From the NCBI RefSeq assembly GCF_029525575.1, contig NZ_JAPDIA010000007.1, positions 434,001-498,000 on the forward strand: DNA of 64,000 bases, given 5' to 3'. This DNA comes from Cohnella rhizosphaerae (GTDB taxonomy: Bacteria; Bacillota; Bacilli; Paenibacillales; Paenibacillaceae). Positions 17,409 to 25,315 of this stretch are shown piece after piece. The position numbers and the translations under genes are program-made. The notes beneath the pieces were generated by a model that saw only the letters and a program-made list of their open reading frames with translations, searched no databases and was not told the DNA's origin. Numbering within the stretch: the stretch's first letter is position 1; every line of letters starts with the position of its first letter.

Positions 17409-18200
17409 GTGAAATGGAAAATCATGACGTTTAATTTGCGCACCAACGTCCCTTCGGACGGAGACCATGCCTGGCCGCACCGGCCGCGTGCCGTCGCGCA
17501 GGCGATCCTTCGCCACGATCCGGACATCGTGTGCGTGCAGGAGGCGCTTTATGCGATGCTGCTGGATCTGGTGCCGCTGCTCCCGGATTATGCGTGGGTG
17601 GGCGAAGGCCGGCGCGGCGGGCAAGAAGACGAGTTCTGCGCGGTCTGGTACAAGAAGAGCAAGGCGAGCGTGGCGGAATACGGCAGCTTCGGGCTGTCGG
17701 AGACGCCCGGGCGGCTCGGCGAGCCGGACTGGGGGGGCGGACTATCCGCGGATGTGCACGTGGGTCCGGCTGAACGGCGTTGCTCGCGGAGACGGGGGGG
17801 GAGCGGACTGACGGTGTTCAACACGCATCTCGACCATATCAGCGAGCCGGCGCAGACGAACGGGATGCGGCTGATCGTGGATCGGATCGGGGCGTTGCGG
17901 GAGCGGACCGGGACGCCCGTCGCGCTGACGGGCGACTTCAACGTCGGTCCTTCGCACGCCGTCGTAAAAGGGCTGGAGCGGGCAGGCTTTATCAACGGCT
18001 ATTCGGCGTTGTCTGGCGGTGCGGCGGCGGCAGGGGCGACCTTCCACGATTTTCGCGGCGGCAAGACCGGAGAGCCGATCGACTACATTTTCGCTTCGCC
18101 GGACGTCGCAGTGGAGCGGATCGAAGTGGACCGAGGATTGTACGAGGGGCGGTATCCTTCGGATCACTACCCTGTTTGCGCGGTATTGTCGACAAAATAG
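17409..18200 (+). CDS. Endonuclease/exonuclease/phosphatase-family hydrolase (two compensating frameshifts)
   Basis: About 263 aa. The start GTG 17409 follows GAGGTGA (17397-17403). EEP signatures are MTFNLR (metal Asn), VCVQEA (metal Glu), FNTHLDH, LTGDFNVGPS and a C-terminal SDHYPV. Between G7 (17731-17737) and G8 (17794-17801) the reading frame is displaced; the other frame there reads YPRMCTWVRLNG, which is exactly the expected family segment, so two opposite indels flank it. The enzyme is probably a metal-dependent phosphodiesterase or sphingomyelinase-like hydrolase without a signal peptide. The substrate is unknown. Confidence 0.87.
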   Translation: MKWKIMTFNLRTNVPSDGDHAWPHRPRAVAQAILRHDPDIVCVQEALYAMLLDLVPLLPDYAWVGEGRRGGQEDEFCAVWYKKSKASVAEYGSFGLSETPGRLGEPDWGGGLSADVHVGPAERRCSRRRGGSGLTVFNTHLDHISEPAQTNGMRLIVDRIGALRERTGTPVALTGDFNVGPSHAVVKGLERAGFINGYSALSGGAAAAGATFHDFRGGKTGEPIDYIFASPDVAVERIEVDRGLYEGRYPSDHYPVCAVLSTK

Positions 18201-18455
18201 GTATGCGTTGAACGGCGGCCGGCAGCTTTGCCGACCTTTGGACCACGAATCTCCCGCCTCGGCCAGTATGCCCGGCAATCGCCGCCGTTACCGATTAATC
18301 TCGTTCGTCCGCATAGTTATGCCGCCGCAGGCAACAATAGCCAGCGTGAGCCCTTACGCTGAATCTATGGAAACGCGGCCGCTTTTCCCCGGAAAGCGGC
18401 GAGCGATCGCGGTCCCGCGGTCGGCGAATCGGAATCGGATCGGAGGTCGAATCGC

Positions 18456-19022
18456 GTGTCGAGGGAGTCCCTGCTGGGCGAAATGGAGGATGTCCACCGG
18501 AAGCTGACCGAGCTCGGCCATGAATATTGGCTGCGCTACGATCTGTTCGCGCCGCAGTGGTGGCTGCTGCTGGCGGCGTTGATCCTGCCCTGGATCGTCT
18601 GGTGGAGGCTTGTCGATCGGGCCAGACTCAAAGACATTTTGTTATTCGGCATCTCGATCGCCTTCATCGTTTTCTTGCTGGACCATATCGGCTATGAGCT
18701 GAACTTATGGATTTATCCGCATAAGCTGTTTCGGTTTATTCCGGAGATGACCGCGATCGACATGGGGATGCTGCCGGTTCTGCATATGCTGGTCTATCAG
18801 TATTTTCCGAAATGGCGGTCGTTTTTGATCGCGGAAACGATTATGGGAGCGGTATTTGCGTTCGTTCTGGAGCCCGTCAGCGTCTGGATCGATCTCTATG
18901 AAATGCTTAACTGGCATCACTTCTACTCGTTCCCGCTCTACGTCGCCAAATCCGCGCTTGTCAAAGGCGGCTTGGAAGCGCTGCTGCGCCGGGGCGGCCG
19001 GCGCGTGGCAGCGCCGTCTTGA
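18456..19022 (+). CDS. CBO0543-like multi-pass membrane protein
   Basis: 188 aa. GTG 18456 follows GGAGGTCG. Five hydrophobic helices are visible, with WWLLLAALILPWIVWWRLVD and FLLDHIGYELNLWIYPHKLF in the middle and LHMLVYQYFPKW, which is typical of the CBO0543 family common in Bacillus and Paenibacillus. No function is established for that family. It is monocistronic, with a 255-bp upstream gap (18201-18455) that shows no clear feature, and a shared terminator downstream. Confidence 0.82.
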   Translation: MSRESLLGEMEDVHRKLTELGHEYWLRYDLFAPQWWLLLAALILPWIVWWRLVDRARLKDILLFGISIAFIVFLLDHIGYELNLWIYPHKLFRFIPEMTAIDMGMLPVLHMLVYQYFPKWRSFLIAETIMGAVFAFVLEPVSVWIDLYEMLNWHHFYSFPLYVAKSALVKGGLEALLRRGGRRVAAPS

Positions 19023-19053
19023 GCAAGGGCCGAGCGCCACATCGAATACAAAG

Positions 19054-19094
19054 GAGCCGCCCCCGGGTCAAAGACATGACTTGGGGGGCGGCTC
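19054..19094. terminator. Bidirectional terminator between convergent genes
   Basis: GAGCCGCCCCC (from 19054) pairs with GGGGGGCGGCTC (to 19094). It separates the CBO0543 gene from the convergent chimeric ORF. On the minus strand the stem is followed by CTTTG. Confidence 0.8.
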
Positions 19095-19137
19095 TCTGCG
19101 TTCGGATCGGTTTAAGTCAAGCCGGAGGGCATCCGCC

Positions 19138-20142
19138 TTATTGCTGTACCGACCTGAACCAATCGTTGACTTCCTTGGTGACTTGATCGCCGCCGTTCGC
19201 CTTCCAACTGGCGACGAACGTGTCGAACGCGTCGACCGGCAGCTTGTCGTAGATGATCTTGTTGAACGTCTCGAGCTCGGATTGACGCAGGAGGTTCCAC
19301 TTGGCGATCATGGTCGGCGTCGCGGCGCCGGTGAAGTAGTTCTGCTTGCGCACGTCGATCTGCGACATGACGACCTTGGCGGCGTACCAGTTCTCCGGCT
19401 TGCGGGACTCGGCCTGCTGCTTCTCGAACGGCGTCTCCGGCTTGCCGCCGTCGGCGAGCTTGACGAGCGTCTTCATGTACAGGTCCGGAATGCGCGCCGG
19501 GCCGGTGATGAACGGGAACTTGTCGTTGTAGTTCTTGATCTTGGCCGAATCGCTCGTCGGCTGGCCGTCGACGATGTCCCAGTCGTAGCCTTTGGCGAAG
19601 CCGTGCTCGTAGGCACTGCCGGCGGCCGGGTTGGCCAGATTGTCCAGCATGTAGTTGTAGTACAGCAGGATCGCTTCCGGATGCGCGGCGTTCTTGTTGA
19701 CCATGAAGCTGCTGTTGACGCCGGAGTTCTGCCACTTGGTGCCGATCTTGCCGTCCGGACCCGCCGGGAGATCCCACGAGCAGCCGATGGCCAGCGGTAC
19801 GGGGAAGATCGTCTTGAAGCCGTGCACGATGTCGGCCATCATGAGGAGGGGAATGCCCAGGCGATTGTGCGCGAGATGCTCGCGCTGGACATTGATCGTC
19901 TCCTGCGCGCCGGCCATGCCGAGCACGGACCCGGCGCTGCGGACGGTGTCCTGGCCGATGCCGAGCGAAGCCATCGGGCCGGTGATCTGGCCGGCATCCG
20001 ACGCGCCTTCGAAGAAAGGAACGGCCAGTTGAATGAACTGGGCGATCTTCTCGTCCAGGGTCATTCGTTCAAGGTAGACGAGGAGCGGCAGCTTTTGAGG
20101 AGATAAAGGGGACGACGGAACTTTCGATTCGGACATGCGCAT
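19138..20142 (-). CDS. Chimeric ORF: GH3 glucosidase N-terminus fused to solute-binding-protein C-terminus
   Basis: 334 aa, read from ATG 20142 (after AGAAGGTT). Residues 1 to about 122 are the N-terminus of a BglX-like GH3 enzyme (YLERMTLDEKIAQFIQLAVP, NRLGIPLLMMADIVHGFKTI, FPVPLAIGCSWDL), cut where the barrel should continue. From about residue 123 (junction near 19765-19775) the sequence becomes the C-terminal half of an extracellular sugar-binding lipoprotein (AGPDGKIGTKWQ, HPEAILLYYNYMLDNLANPA, ending KEVNDWFRSVQQ, like the end of the binding protein at 41068-42645). Neither half should work: the glucosidase lacks its active site and the binding protein lacks its signal peptide. A deletion that fused two genes in frame is the simplest explanation; misassembly is the alternative. 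Confidence 0.85.
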   Translation of the reverse strand: MRMSESKVPSSPLSPQKLPLLVYLERMTLDEKIAQFIQLAVPFFEGASDAGQITGPMASLGIGQDTVRSAGSVLGMAGAQETINVQREHLAHNRLGIPLLMMADIVHGFKTIFPVPLAIGCSWDLPAGPDGKIGTKWQNSGVNSSFMVNKNAAHPEAILLYYNYMLDNLANPAAGSAYEHGFAKGYDWDIVDGQPTSDSAKIKNYNDKFPFITGPARIPDLYMKTLVKLADGGKPETPFEKQQAESRKPENWYAAKVVMSQIDVRKQNYFTGAATPTMIAKWNLLRQSELETFNKIIYDKLPVDAFDTFVASWKANGGDQVTKEVNDWFRSVQQ

Positions 20143-20173
20143 ATAACCTTCTTTCTGCTGATAACGCTTTATC

Positions 20174-20183
20174 GAAACGTTTC
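20174..20183. promoter_or_regulatory. LacI-type operator half of a divergent pair
   Basis: GAAACGTTTC, a perfect palindrome, lies 31 nt upstream of the chimeric ORF. The same 10-mer occurs at 20327-20336 in front of the LacI gene. This is the usual core of LacI-family operators. Confidence 0.75.
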
Positions 20184-20326
20184 TACGGACATTATAATTC
20201 CACAATAACAAGGCGTCAAACCTATATTTTATGTTGCTCGTGACGCCCTTTTCGGATAAATTTAGAGAAAGGATCTTAGCAAAAGGCATATATTGTTTGC
20301 TTGGGACCCTTCGTTTTGGAATAATT

Positions 20327-20336
20327 GAAACGTTTC
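20327..20336. promoter_or_regulatory. LacI-type operator in front of the LacI gene
   Basis: TTGAAACGTTTCGCAA contains the same GAAACGTTTC palindrome as 20174-20183, 153 bp apart. Autoregulation with looping between the divergent genes is plausible. Confidence 0.75.
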
Positions 20337-20385
20337 GCAAAACATAATTATTAAATTCAGCTTTGGAGGCAAGGAGAGGGGAAGC

Positions 20386-21373
20386 TTGGTCAGCATCAAG
20401 GATATCGCCGGCGCGGCGAAGGTCTCGATCTCCACGGTATCGTACGCGCTGAACGGCAGCGACCGGATCACGAAGGAGACCGCGGACCGGATCCGGTCGA
20501 TCGCGGACGAACTGGGCTACGTGCCCAACCGGGCGGCCCGCATGCTGAAGAAGCGGGAGACGATGCTCGTCGGCGTCTTCCTTACGGACTTCAGCGGCCA
20601 CTTCTACGGAGATCTGCTGTTCGGGCTCAAGGAAGAGCTGAACCGAAGGGACTATGACCTCATCGTCTGCAGCGGCCGCCGCTCGCACCGGATGATCCCG
20701 GAGCGGACGTTCGACGGGGCGATCATCCTCGACGCGACGTTCGCCGACGTGGAGCTGCTGGGCTACGCGGAGCGCGGCCACAAGCTGGTCGTCCTCGACC
20801 GGGAGCTCGAGCACCCCAACGTCAACCAGGTGCTGCTCGACAACAAGGCAGGCGCGACGCTGGCGGTGGAGCATCTGCTCGGGCGGGGACTCGACCGGAT
20901 TTTTGCCGTAAGCGGGCCCGAGTCGGCTTTTGACGCGCGGCAGCGGATGCGGGCGGTCAGGCAGGCGGCGGAGCGCGCGCCGGAGGCGAGGCTCGAGGAG
21001 CTCCCGGGTGCCTTCGACAAAGCCTCCGGCTATGCGGCGGGGCCGCGGATCGCGGAGGCCGCGGGTGAAGGGCCGGTCGGCGTCTTCTGTCTGAACGACG
21101 AGATGGCGATCGGCCTGTGCGACTACTTGCGGACGGAGACCTCGCTTGTGATCGGGCGCGACGTCCACGTGGTCGGCTACGACAACATCGAGCTTGCGCA
21201 GTATATGCAGCCTCGGCTGGCGACGATCGATTACTCCAAGCGCAAGTGGGGGAGCGCTCGCCGCCGAACAGCTGCTGAAAATGCTCGAGGGCCGGCCCGT
21301 CGAGCAGGAGCGGATCTACGTGCGGCTGGTCGAAGGCGAATCGGTCGGACAACTGAAGGAGGAGACGAAATGA
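20386..21373 (+). CDS. LacI-family transcriptional regulator (frameshift in G5)
   Basis: About 328 aa. TTG 20386 follows AAGGAGAGGGG. The helix-turn-helix is KDIAGAAKVSISTVSYALNG and is followed by the hinge helix VPNRAARMLKKRE; the periplasmic-binding-protein-like ligand domain includes GAIILDATF, NDEMAIGLCDYL and HVVGYDNIELAQYM. After G5 (21248-21252) the true frame gives GALAAEQLLKMLEGRPVEQE and ends VGQLKEETK at 21373, overlapping the GH3 start by ATGA. It likely senses a beta-glucoside or its product and controls the permuted GH3 gene and, originally, the divergent GH3/transport genes. Confidence 0.9.
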
Positions 21374-24171
21374 CGACATCGATGATCGGCGTTCCATTGG
21401 AGGGCTTCGCGGCGTTCAGCCGCAACGTAGCCGCCGAAGGCGCGGTGCTGCTGAAAAACGAGCGCGAGACGCTGCCCCTGCGCCAAGGGGACAACGTCGC
21501 CGTGTTCGGTAGAATACAAGTGAACTATTACCGCAGCGGCACGGGCTCGGGCGGCAGCGTCCATGTGGCGTATACGACAAACCTGCTGGACGGTCTTCGC
21601 GGCAAAGAAAACGTGGCGGTAAACGAGACGCTCGCGGCTGTCTACGAGCGGTGGATCGCGCAGAACCCGTTCGACAACGGCGGGGGCGGCTGGGCGGCGG
21701 AGCCCTGGCATCAGCGGGAGATGCCGCTGACGGACGAACTGGTCGCCGAGGCCAGGCGCGTCTCGAACAAGGCGATCGTCGTCATCGGACGTACGGCAGG
21801 CGAGGACCAGGACAACGCGGGCGAGCCGGGCAGCTACCTGCTCACGGACGAGGAGCGGGCGATGCTGAGGCAAGTGACGGCGCGCTTCGAGCGGACCGTC
21901 GTCGTGCTCAACGTTTCCAATATCGTGGATATGAGCTGGCTGGCGGACGACGCTTACGTTCACCCGATCGCAAGCGTCATCTATGCCTGGCACGGCGGCA
22001 TGGAGGGCGGCAACGCGATCGCCGACGTGCTCGCCGGCGACGCGACGCCGAGCGGCAAGCTGACGGACACGATCGCCTACGCGCTGGCCGACTATCCGTC
22101 CACCCGCAACTACGGCAACGAGCTCGCGAACCTGTACCAGGAGGACATCTATGTCGGCTACCGGTACTTCGAGACGTTTTGTCCGGATCGCGTGCAGTTC
22201 GAGTTCGGCTACGGCCTGTCCTATACGACGTTCGGCCTCGCGGCGGCGGACGCCCGTCTGATCGATGCCGGCGGAGAAGCCGCCATCGCGGTCGACGTCG
22301 TCGTGACGAATACAGGCGCGTTCTACGCCGGCAAAGAGGTCGTTCAGCTGTACGCCGAAGCGCCGCAAGGCGTGCTGGGACGCCCGGCCAGAGCGCTCGT
22401 CGCCTTCGCCAAGACCGAGCTGCTGCAGCCGGGACAGTCGCAGCGCCTGACGCTCGGCTTCCCGGTCAGCGCGCTGGCCGCCTATGACGACGCCGGCAAG
22501 ACGGGCCATGCTTCCGCCTACGTACTGGAAGCTGGAATCTACCGGCTATACGCGGGTACGAGCGTGAAAAAGGCGAGCGCCGTCGCCTTCGAGGGGCAAG
22601 AAGGCTACGTCGTCGACGCGCTTGGGATCGTGCGGCAGCTGGAGGAAGCGATGGCGCCGACCGCGAGCCTCTCGCGGATGAAGCCGGGCGCCCGCCGGGC
22701 GGACGGCGCCTACGAGCTTGCGTACGAGGACGCGCCGAAGCGCAAGCTCTCGCTGGCGGACCGCATCGAGCGCCGGCTTCCCCGGGAGATCGCGCAGACC
22801 GGAGATCGCGGCTACAAGCTGAGAGACGTTCGCGACGGCAAGGTCGGCCTGGAAGCCTTCGTCGCGCAGCTCGGCGACGAAGATCTGGCGGCGCTCGTCC
22901 GGGGCGAAGGCATGAGCAGCCCGCTCGTCACGCCAGGGACGGCTTCGGCGTTCGGCGGGGTGACCGACAGCCTGCTCGGCTACGGCATTCCGGCCGCCTG
23001 CACGTCGGACGGGCCGTCCGGCATTCGCATGGACAGCGGGCACAAGGCAACCCAGGTGTCGATCGGGACGCTGCTCGCGGCGACCTGGAACGCGGCGCTC
23101 GTCGAGGAGCTGTACGTGCTGGAGGGCCGAGAGCTCGTGCGCAACGAGATCGACGCGCTGCTCGGTCCGGGACTCAACATTCGGCGGAGCCCGCTTAACG
23201 GGCGCAACTTCGAATACTTTTCCGAAGACCCGCTCATCTCGGGCGCCTTCGCGGCGGCCTGCGTGCGGGGCATCAAGAGGGGCGGCTCGAACGCCACGCT
23301 CAAGCACTTCGCCTGCAACAACCAGGAGAAGCACCGCAGCAAGGTCGACGCCGTCGTATCGGAGCGCGCGCTGCGCGAGATCTACCTGAAGGGCTTCGAG
23401 ATCGCGGTCCGCGAGGGCGGAGCGAACGCGGTCATGACGTCCTACAACCCGATCAACGGGCACTGGGCGGCGTCGAATTACGACCTGAACACGACGATCC
23501 TTCGCGGCGAATGGGGCTTCGAGGGCATCGTCATGACGGACTGGTGGGCCGTCATGAACGACGCCGCGCGCGGCGGCGCTCCGGATCGCAAGTACACGAA
23601 CTGGATGGTGCGCGCGCAGAACGATCTGTACATGGTCGTCAGCAACTACGGGGCGGAGACCAACGCTTACGGGGACAACACGATCGAATCGCTGGCCGAC
23701 GGCACGCTTGCCAGGGGCGAGCTGCAGCGGTCCGCGATGAACATCCTCGGCTTCATCCTCCGCGCGCCGGCGGGCGCCCGGGACGACGTCACCCGGGAGC
23801 GCGCCCAAGCGTTCCGGGCGCTGGCCGCCCCTGCCCCGGAGCAGGCGCAAGGCGCGCAGCCGCTGACGGACGGCGCGCGGATCGCGCCGGAAGCCGCGGG
23901 CCCGACCTGCCTGCGGGTGGAGCAAGCGGGCGCCTACAGGCTGTTCGCGAGCGCCATGTCCGACGAATCCGAGCTTGCGCAGAGCGCGAGCAACCTGATC
24001 CTGAACGGCGAGCCGGTCGCGACCGTCCAGACGAACGGGACCGGCGGCGCCTGGATGCTGCACAAGCTGCCGAAGGTCGAGCTTGCGGCCGGCGTGTACG
24101 AGCTCAAGCTGGAAGCCGTCAAACCCGGCCTTGCGATCCGCTGGATCGAATTCAAGCTTGTAGAAGGATAA
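21370..24171 (+). CDS. Glycoside hydrolase family 3 beta-glucosidase with circularly permuted domains
   Basis: 933 aa, no signal peptide, hence cytoplasmic. Domain order is reversed compared with BglX: the alpha/beta sandwich comes first (about 1-285, VVIGRTAGEDQDNAGEPGSY with a candidate acid/base Glu), then an FN3-like domain (about 290-420, VVVTNTGAFYAGKEVVQLY), and the TIM barrel last (about 480-800). The barrel has CTSDGPSGIRMD, KHFACNNQEKHR, MTSYNPINGHWA and the nucleophile Asp in GIVMTDWW (about residue 724). A C-terminal tail may be a carbohydrate-binding fold. The family cleaves beta-glucosides or related sugars. Translation is coupled to the LacI gene. Codon use matches the neighbours. 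Confidence 0.93.
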   Translation: MTTSMIGVPLEGFAAFSRNVAAEGAVLLKNERETLPLRQGDNVAVFGRIQVNYYRSGTGSGGSVHVAYTTNLLDGLRGKENVAVNETLAAVYERWIAQNPFDNGGGGWAAEPWHQREMPLTDELVAEARRVSNKAIVVIGRTAGEDQDNAGEPGSYLLTDEERAMLRQVTARFERTVVVLNVSNIVDMSWLADDAYVHPIASVIYAWHGGMEGGNAIADVLAGDATPSGKLTDTIAYALADYPSTRNYGNELANLYQEDIYVGYRYFETFCPDRVQFEFGYGLSYTTFGLAAADARLIDAGGEAAIAVDVVVTNTGAFYAGKEVVQLYAEAPQGVLGRPARALVAFAKTELLQPGQSQRLTLGFPVSALAAYDDAGKTGHASAYVLEAGIYRLYAGTSVKKASAVAFEGQEGYVVDALGIVRQLEEAMAPTASLSRMKPGARRADGAYELAYEDAPKRKLSLADRIERRLPREIAQTGDRGYKLRDVRDGKVGLEAFVAQLGDEDLAALVRGEGMSSPLVTPGTASAFGGVTDSLLGYGIPAACTSDGPSGIRMDSGHKATQVSIGTLLAATWNAALVEELYVLEGRELVRNEIDALLGPGLNIRRSPLNGRNFEYFSEDPLISGAFAAACVRGIKRGGSNATLKHFACNNQEKHRSKVDAVVSERALREIYLKGFEIAVREGGANAVMTSYNPINGHWAASNYDLNTTILRGEWGFEGIVMTDWWAVMNDAARGGAPDRKYTNWMVRAQNDLYMVVSNYGAETNAYGDNTIESLADGTLARGELQRSAMNILGFILRAPAGARDDVTRERAQAFRALAAPAPEQAQGAQPLTDGARIAPEAAGPTCLRVEQAGAYRLFASAMSDESELAQSASNLILNGEPVATVQTNGTGGAWMLHKLPKVELAAGVYELKLEAVKPGLAIRWIEFKLVEG

Positions 24172-24233
24172 GGAGTAAGGGATAAGGGATAAGGGATAAG
24201 GGATAAGGGATAAGGGATAAGGGATAAGGGATA
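24171..24233. repeat. GGGATAA heptamer array
   Basis: About eight consecutive copies of GGGATAA start at the GH3 stop codon, which itself fits the repeat. Such 7-bp arrays change length by slippage. Here this would not alter the protein because the stop precedes most of it. Confidence 0.95.
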
Positions 24234-24249
24234 TGCAACAAGGATCGGC

Positions 24250-24277
24250 AAAGAGCGCCTAAGCGGGCGCTCTTTGT
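24250..24277 (+). terminator. Intrinsic terminator of the LacI-GH3 operon
   Basis: AAAGAGCGCC (24250-24259) pairs with GGCGCTCTTT (24265-24274) over a TAAGC loop, followed by GTTT. Confidence 0.88.
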
Positions 24278-24297
24278 TTACATAATAGAAAGTATAA

Positions 24298-24580
24298 AAT
24301 CGACAAGTAACGCTGCACAGCGCCTCTTCGGCCCGGAATACGCCACATCCCCGACAAGTAACGCTGTACAGCGCCTCTTCGGCCCGGAATACGTCACATC
24401 CCCGACAAGTAGCGCTGCACAGCGCCTCTTCGGCCCGGAATACGTCACATCCCCGACAAGTAACGCTGCACAGCGCCTCTTCGGCCCGGAATACGTCACA
24501 TCCCCGACAAGTAACGCTGTACAGCGCCTCTTCGGCCCGAAATACGCCATAGTCCCGACAGGTAACGCTGCACAGCGCCT
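24298..24580. repeat. 51-bp tandem repeat, five full units and a partial one
   Basis: Units begin at 24301, 24352, 24403, 24454 and 24505, with a truncated unit at 24556. The core is GTAACGCTGCACAGCGCCTC followed by TTCGGCCCGGAATACGTCAC; the units differ at a few positions. The period is divisible by three, so a minus-strand frame stays open with 17-residue repeats, but no start signal or homology supports a gene. The rest of 24580-24859 shows no gene. Confidence 0.95.
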
Positions 24581-24859
24581 TACGCCCCGCTCTCGCATCG
24601 TCGCGCGAGGCGAGAAAGGGGAAAGCTGGATAACGCAGGCTTTCCAGCCGATTGGATGAGCCGAGGCGGATATGCCTGCCAATCCTTTGCAGGCATCATA
24701 GGTTATCCCTTGCGCATGCATATTGCGAACAGGAGCGGCGGCGTCCAATCACCCTCGCTGGCTTCACTTGCTAACCTTACGATGACGTTAAGCGGAAAGG
24801 TAAGTGTGAGATGCAAATGAAACTCCGGGAGTAACCGAAGGCAAGTCGAGCGAAGATAC

Positions 24860-25037
24860 CGGACTCAGATGACGCTATTTCGTAAAAAAACGGTGCAATT
24901 GTGATCATTACGGACTGGAGAGCCGTTATTCACCCAGATCAAGACTAAAATAGTCTCTAATCCCGCAATAGGGGCTCCTGGGTCCGCGAGCGGGCTGCAA
25001 AGCGCGATCGGAACAAATATAAGGGCTCCTATGTCCG
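24860..25037. repeat. Four-module inverted element, copy B
   Basis: Modules at 24860 and 24911 (forward) and 24967 and 25018 (reverse) repeat the geometry of copy A (8606-8784), with spacings 51, 56 and 51 bp. The text between modules, such as CGCGAGCGGGCTGCAAAGCG, is also conserved. Both copies are intergenic. Confidence 0.85.
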
Positions 25038-25061
25038 TCCGCTGCGCGCCATTGCGCAAAC

Positions 25062-25082
25062 AAAGGCCGCCGGCGGCTTTTC
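25062..25082. terminator. GC-rich palindrome with T-tract
   Basis: AAAGGCCGCCGGCGGCTTTT is a loop-free palindrome followed by CTTATT. It may be a terminator, but no gene obviously ends here. The remaining sequence to 25315 shows only the presumed promoter region of the RND gene. Confidence 0.4.
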
Positions 25083-25315
25083 TTATTGCCTGCGGCGGGG
25101 GCTTCCCGGACTTTAGCGAATCTTTAACGAACGTACGGGCAAATCAAACCTGTTTTTTCCAATTCCAGACCTAGGTCCAGGACTTGCACCACCTGCAGGC
25201 CATGTTCGGCGCGATTCAGGTGCCATACAATAGGTTTCGCCGGCGTCTTTCGGATCGGCGCTTAGCATGGCATACCATTAACCATAAAACGACTAAAGAG
25301 AAAGTGGGAGAGAAC

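Noticed and set aside
20174-20336. CcpA cre sites for the two GAAACGTTTC palindromes
   Set aside because: The cre consensus is only partly met; the position beside a lacI-type gene and the identical pair favour the local regulator. Catabolite control cannot be fully excluded.
24278-24748. Minus-strand protein of 156 aa with 17-residue repeats
   Set aside because: The frame is open only because the repeat period is 51 bp; there is no ribosome binding site, no homology and no coding bias outside the repeat.
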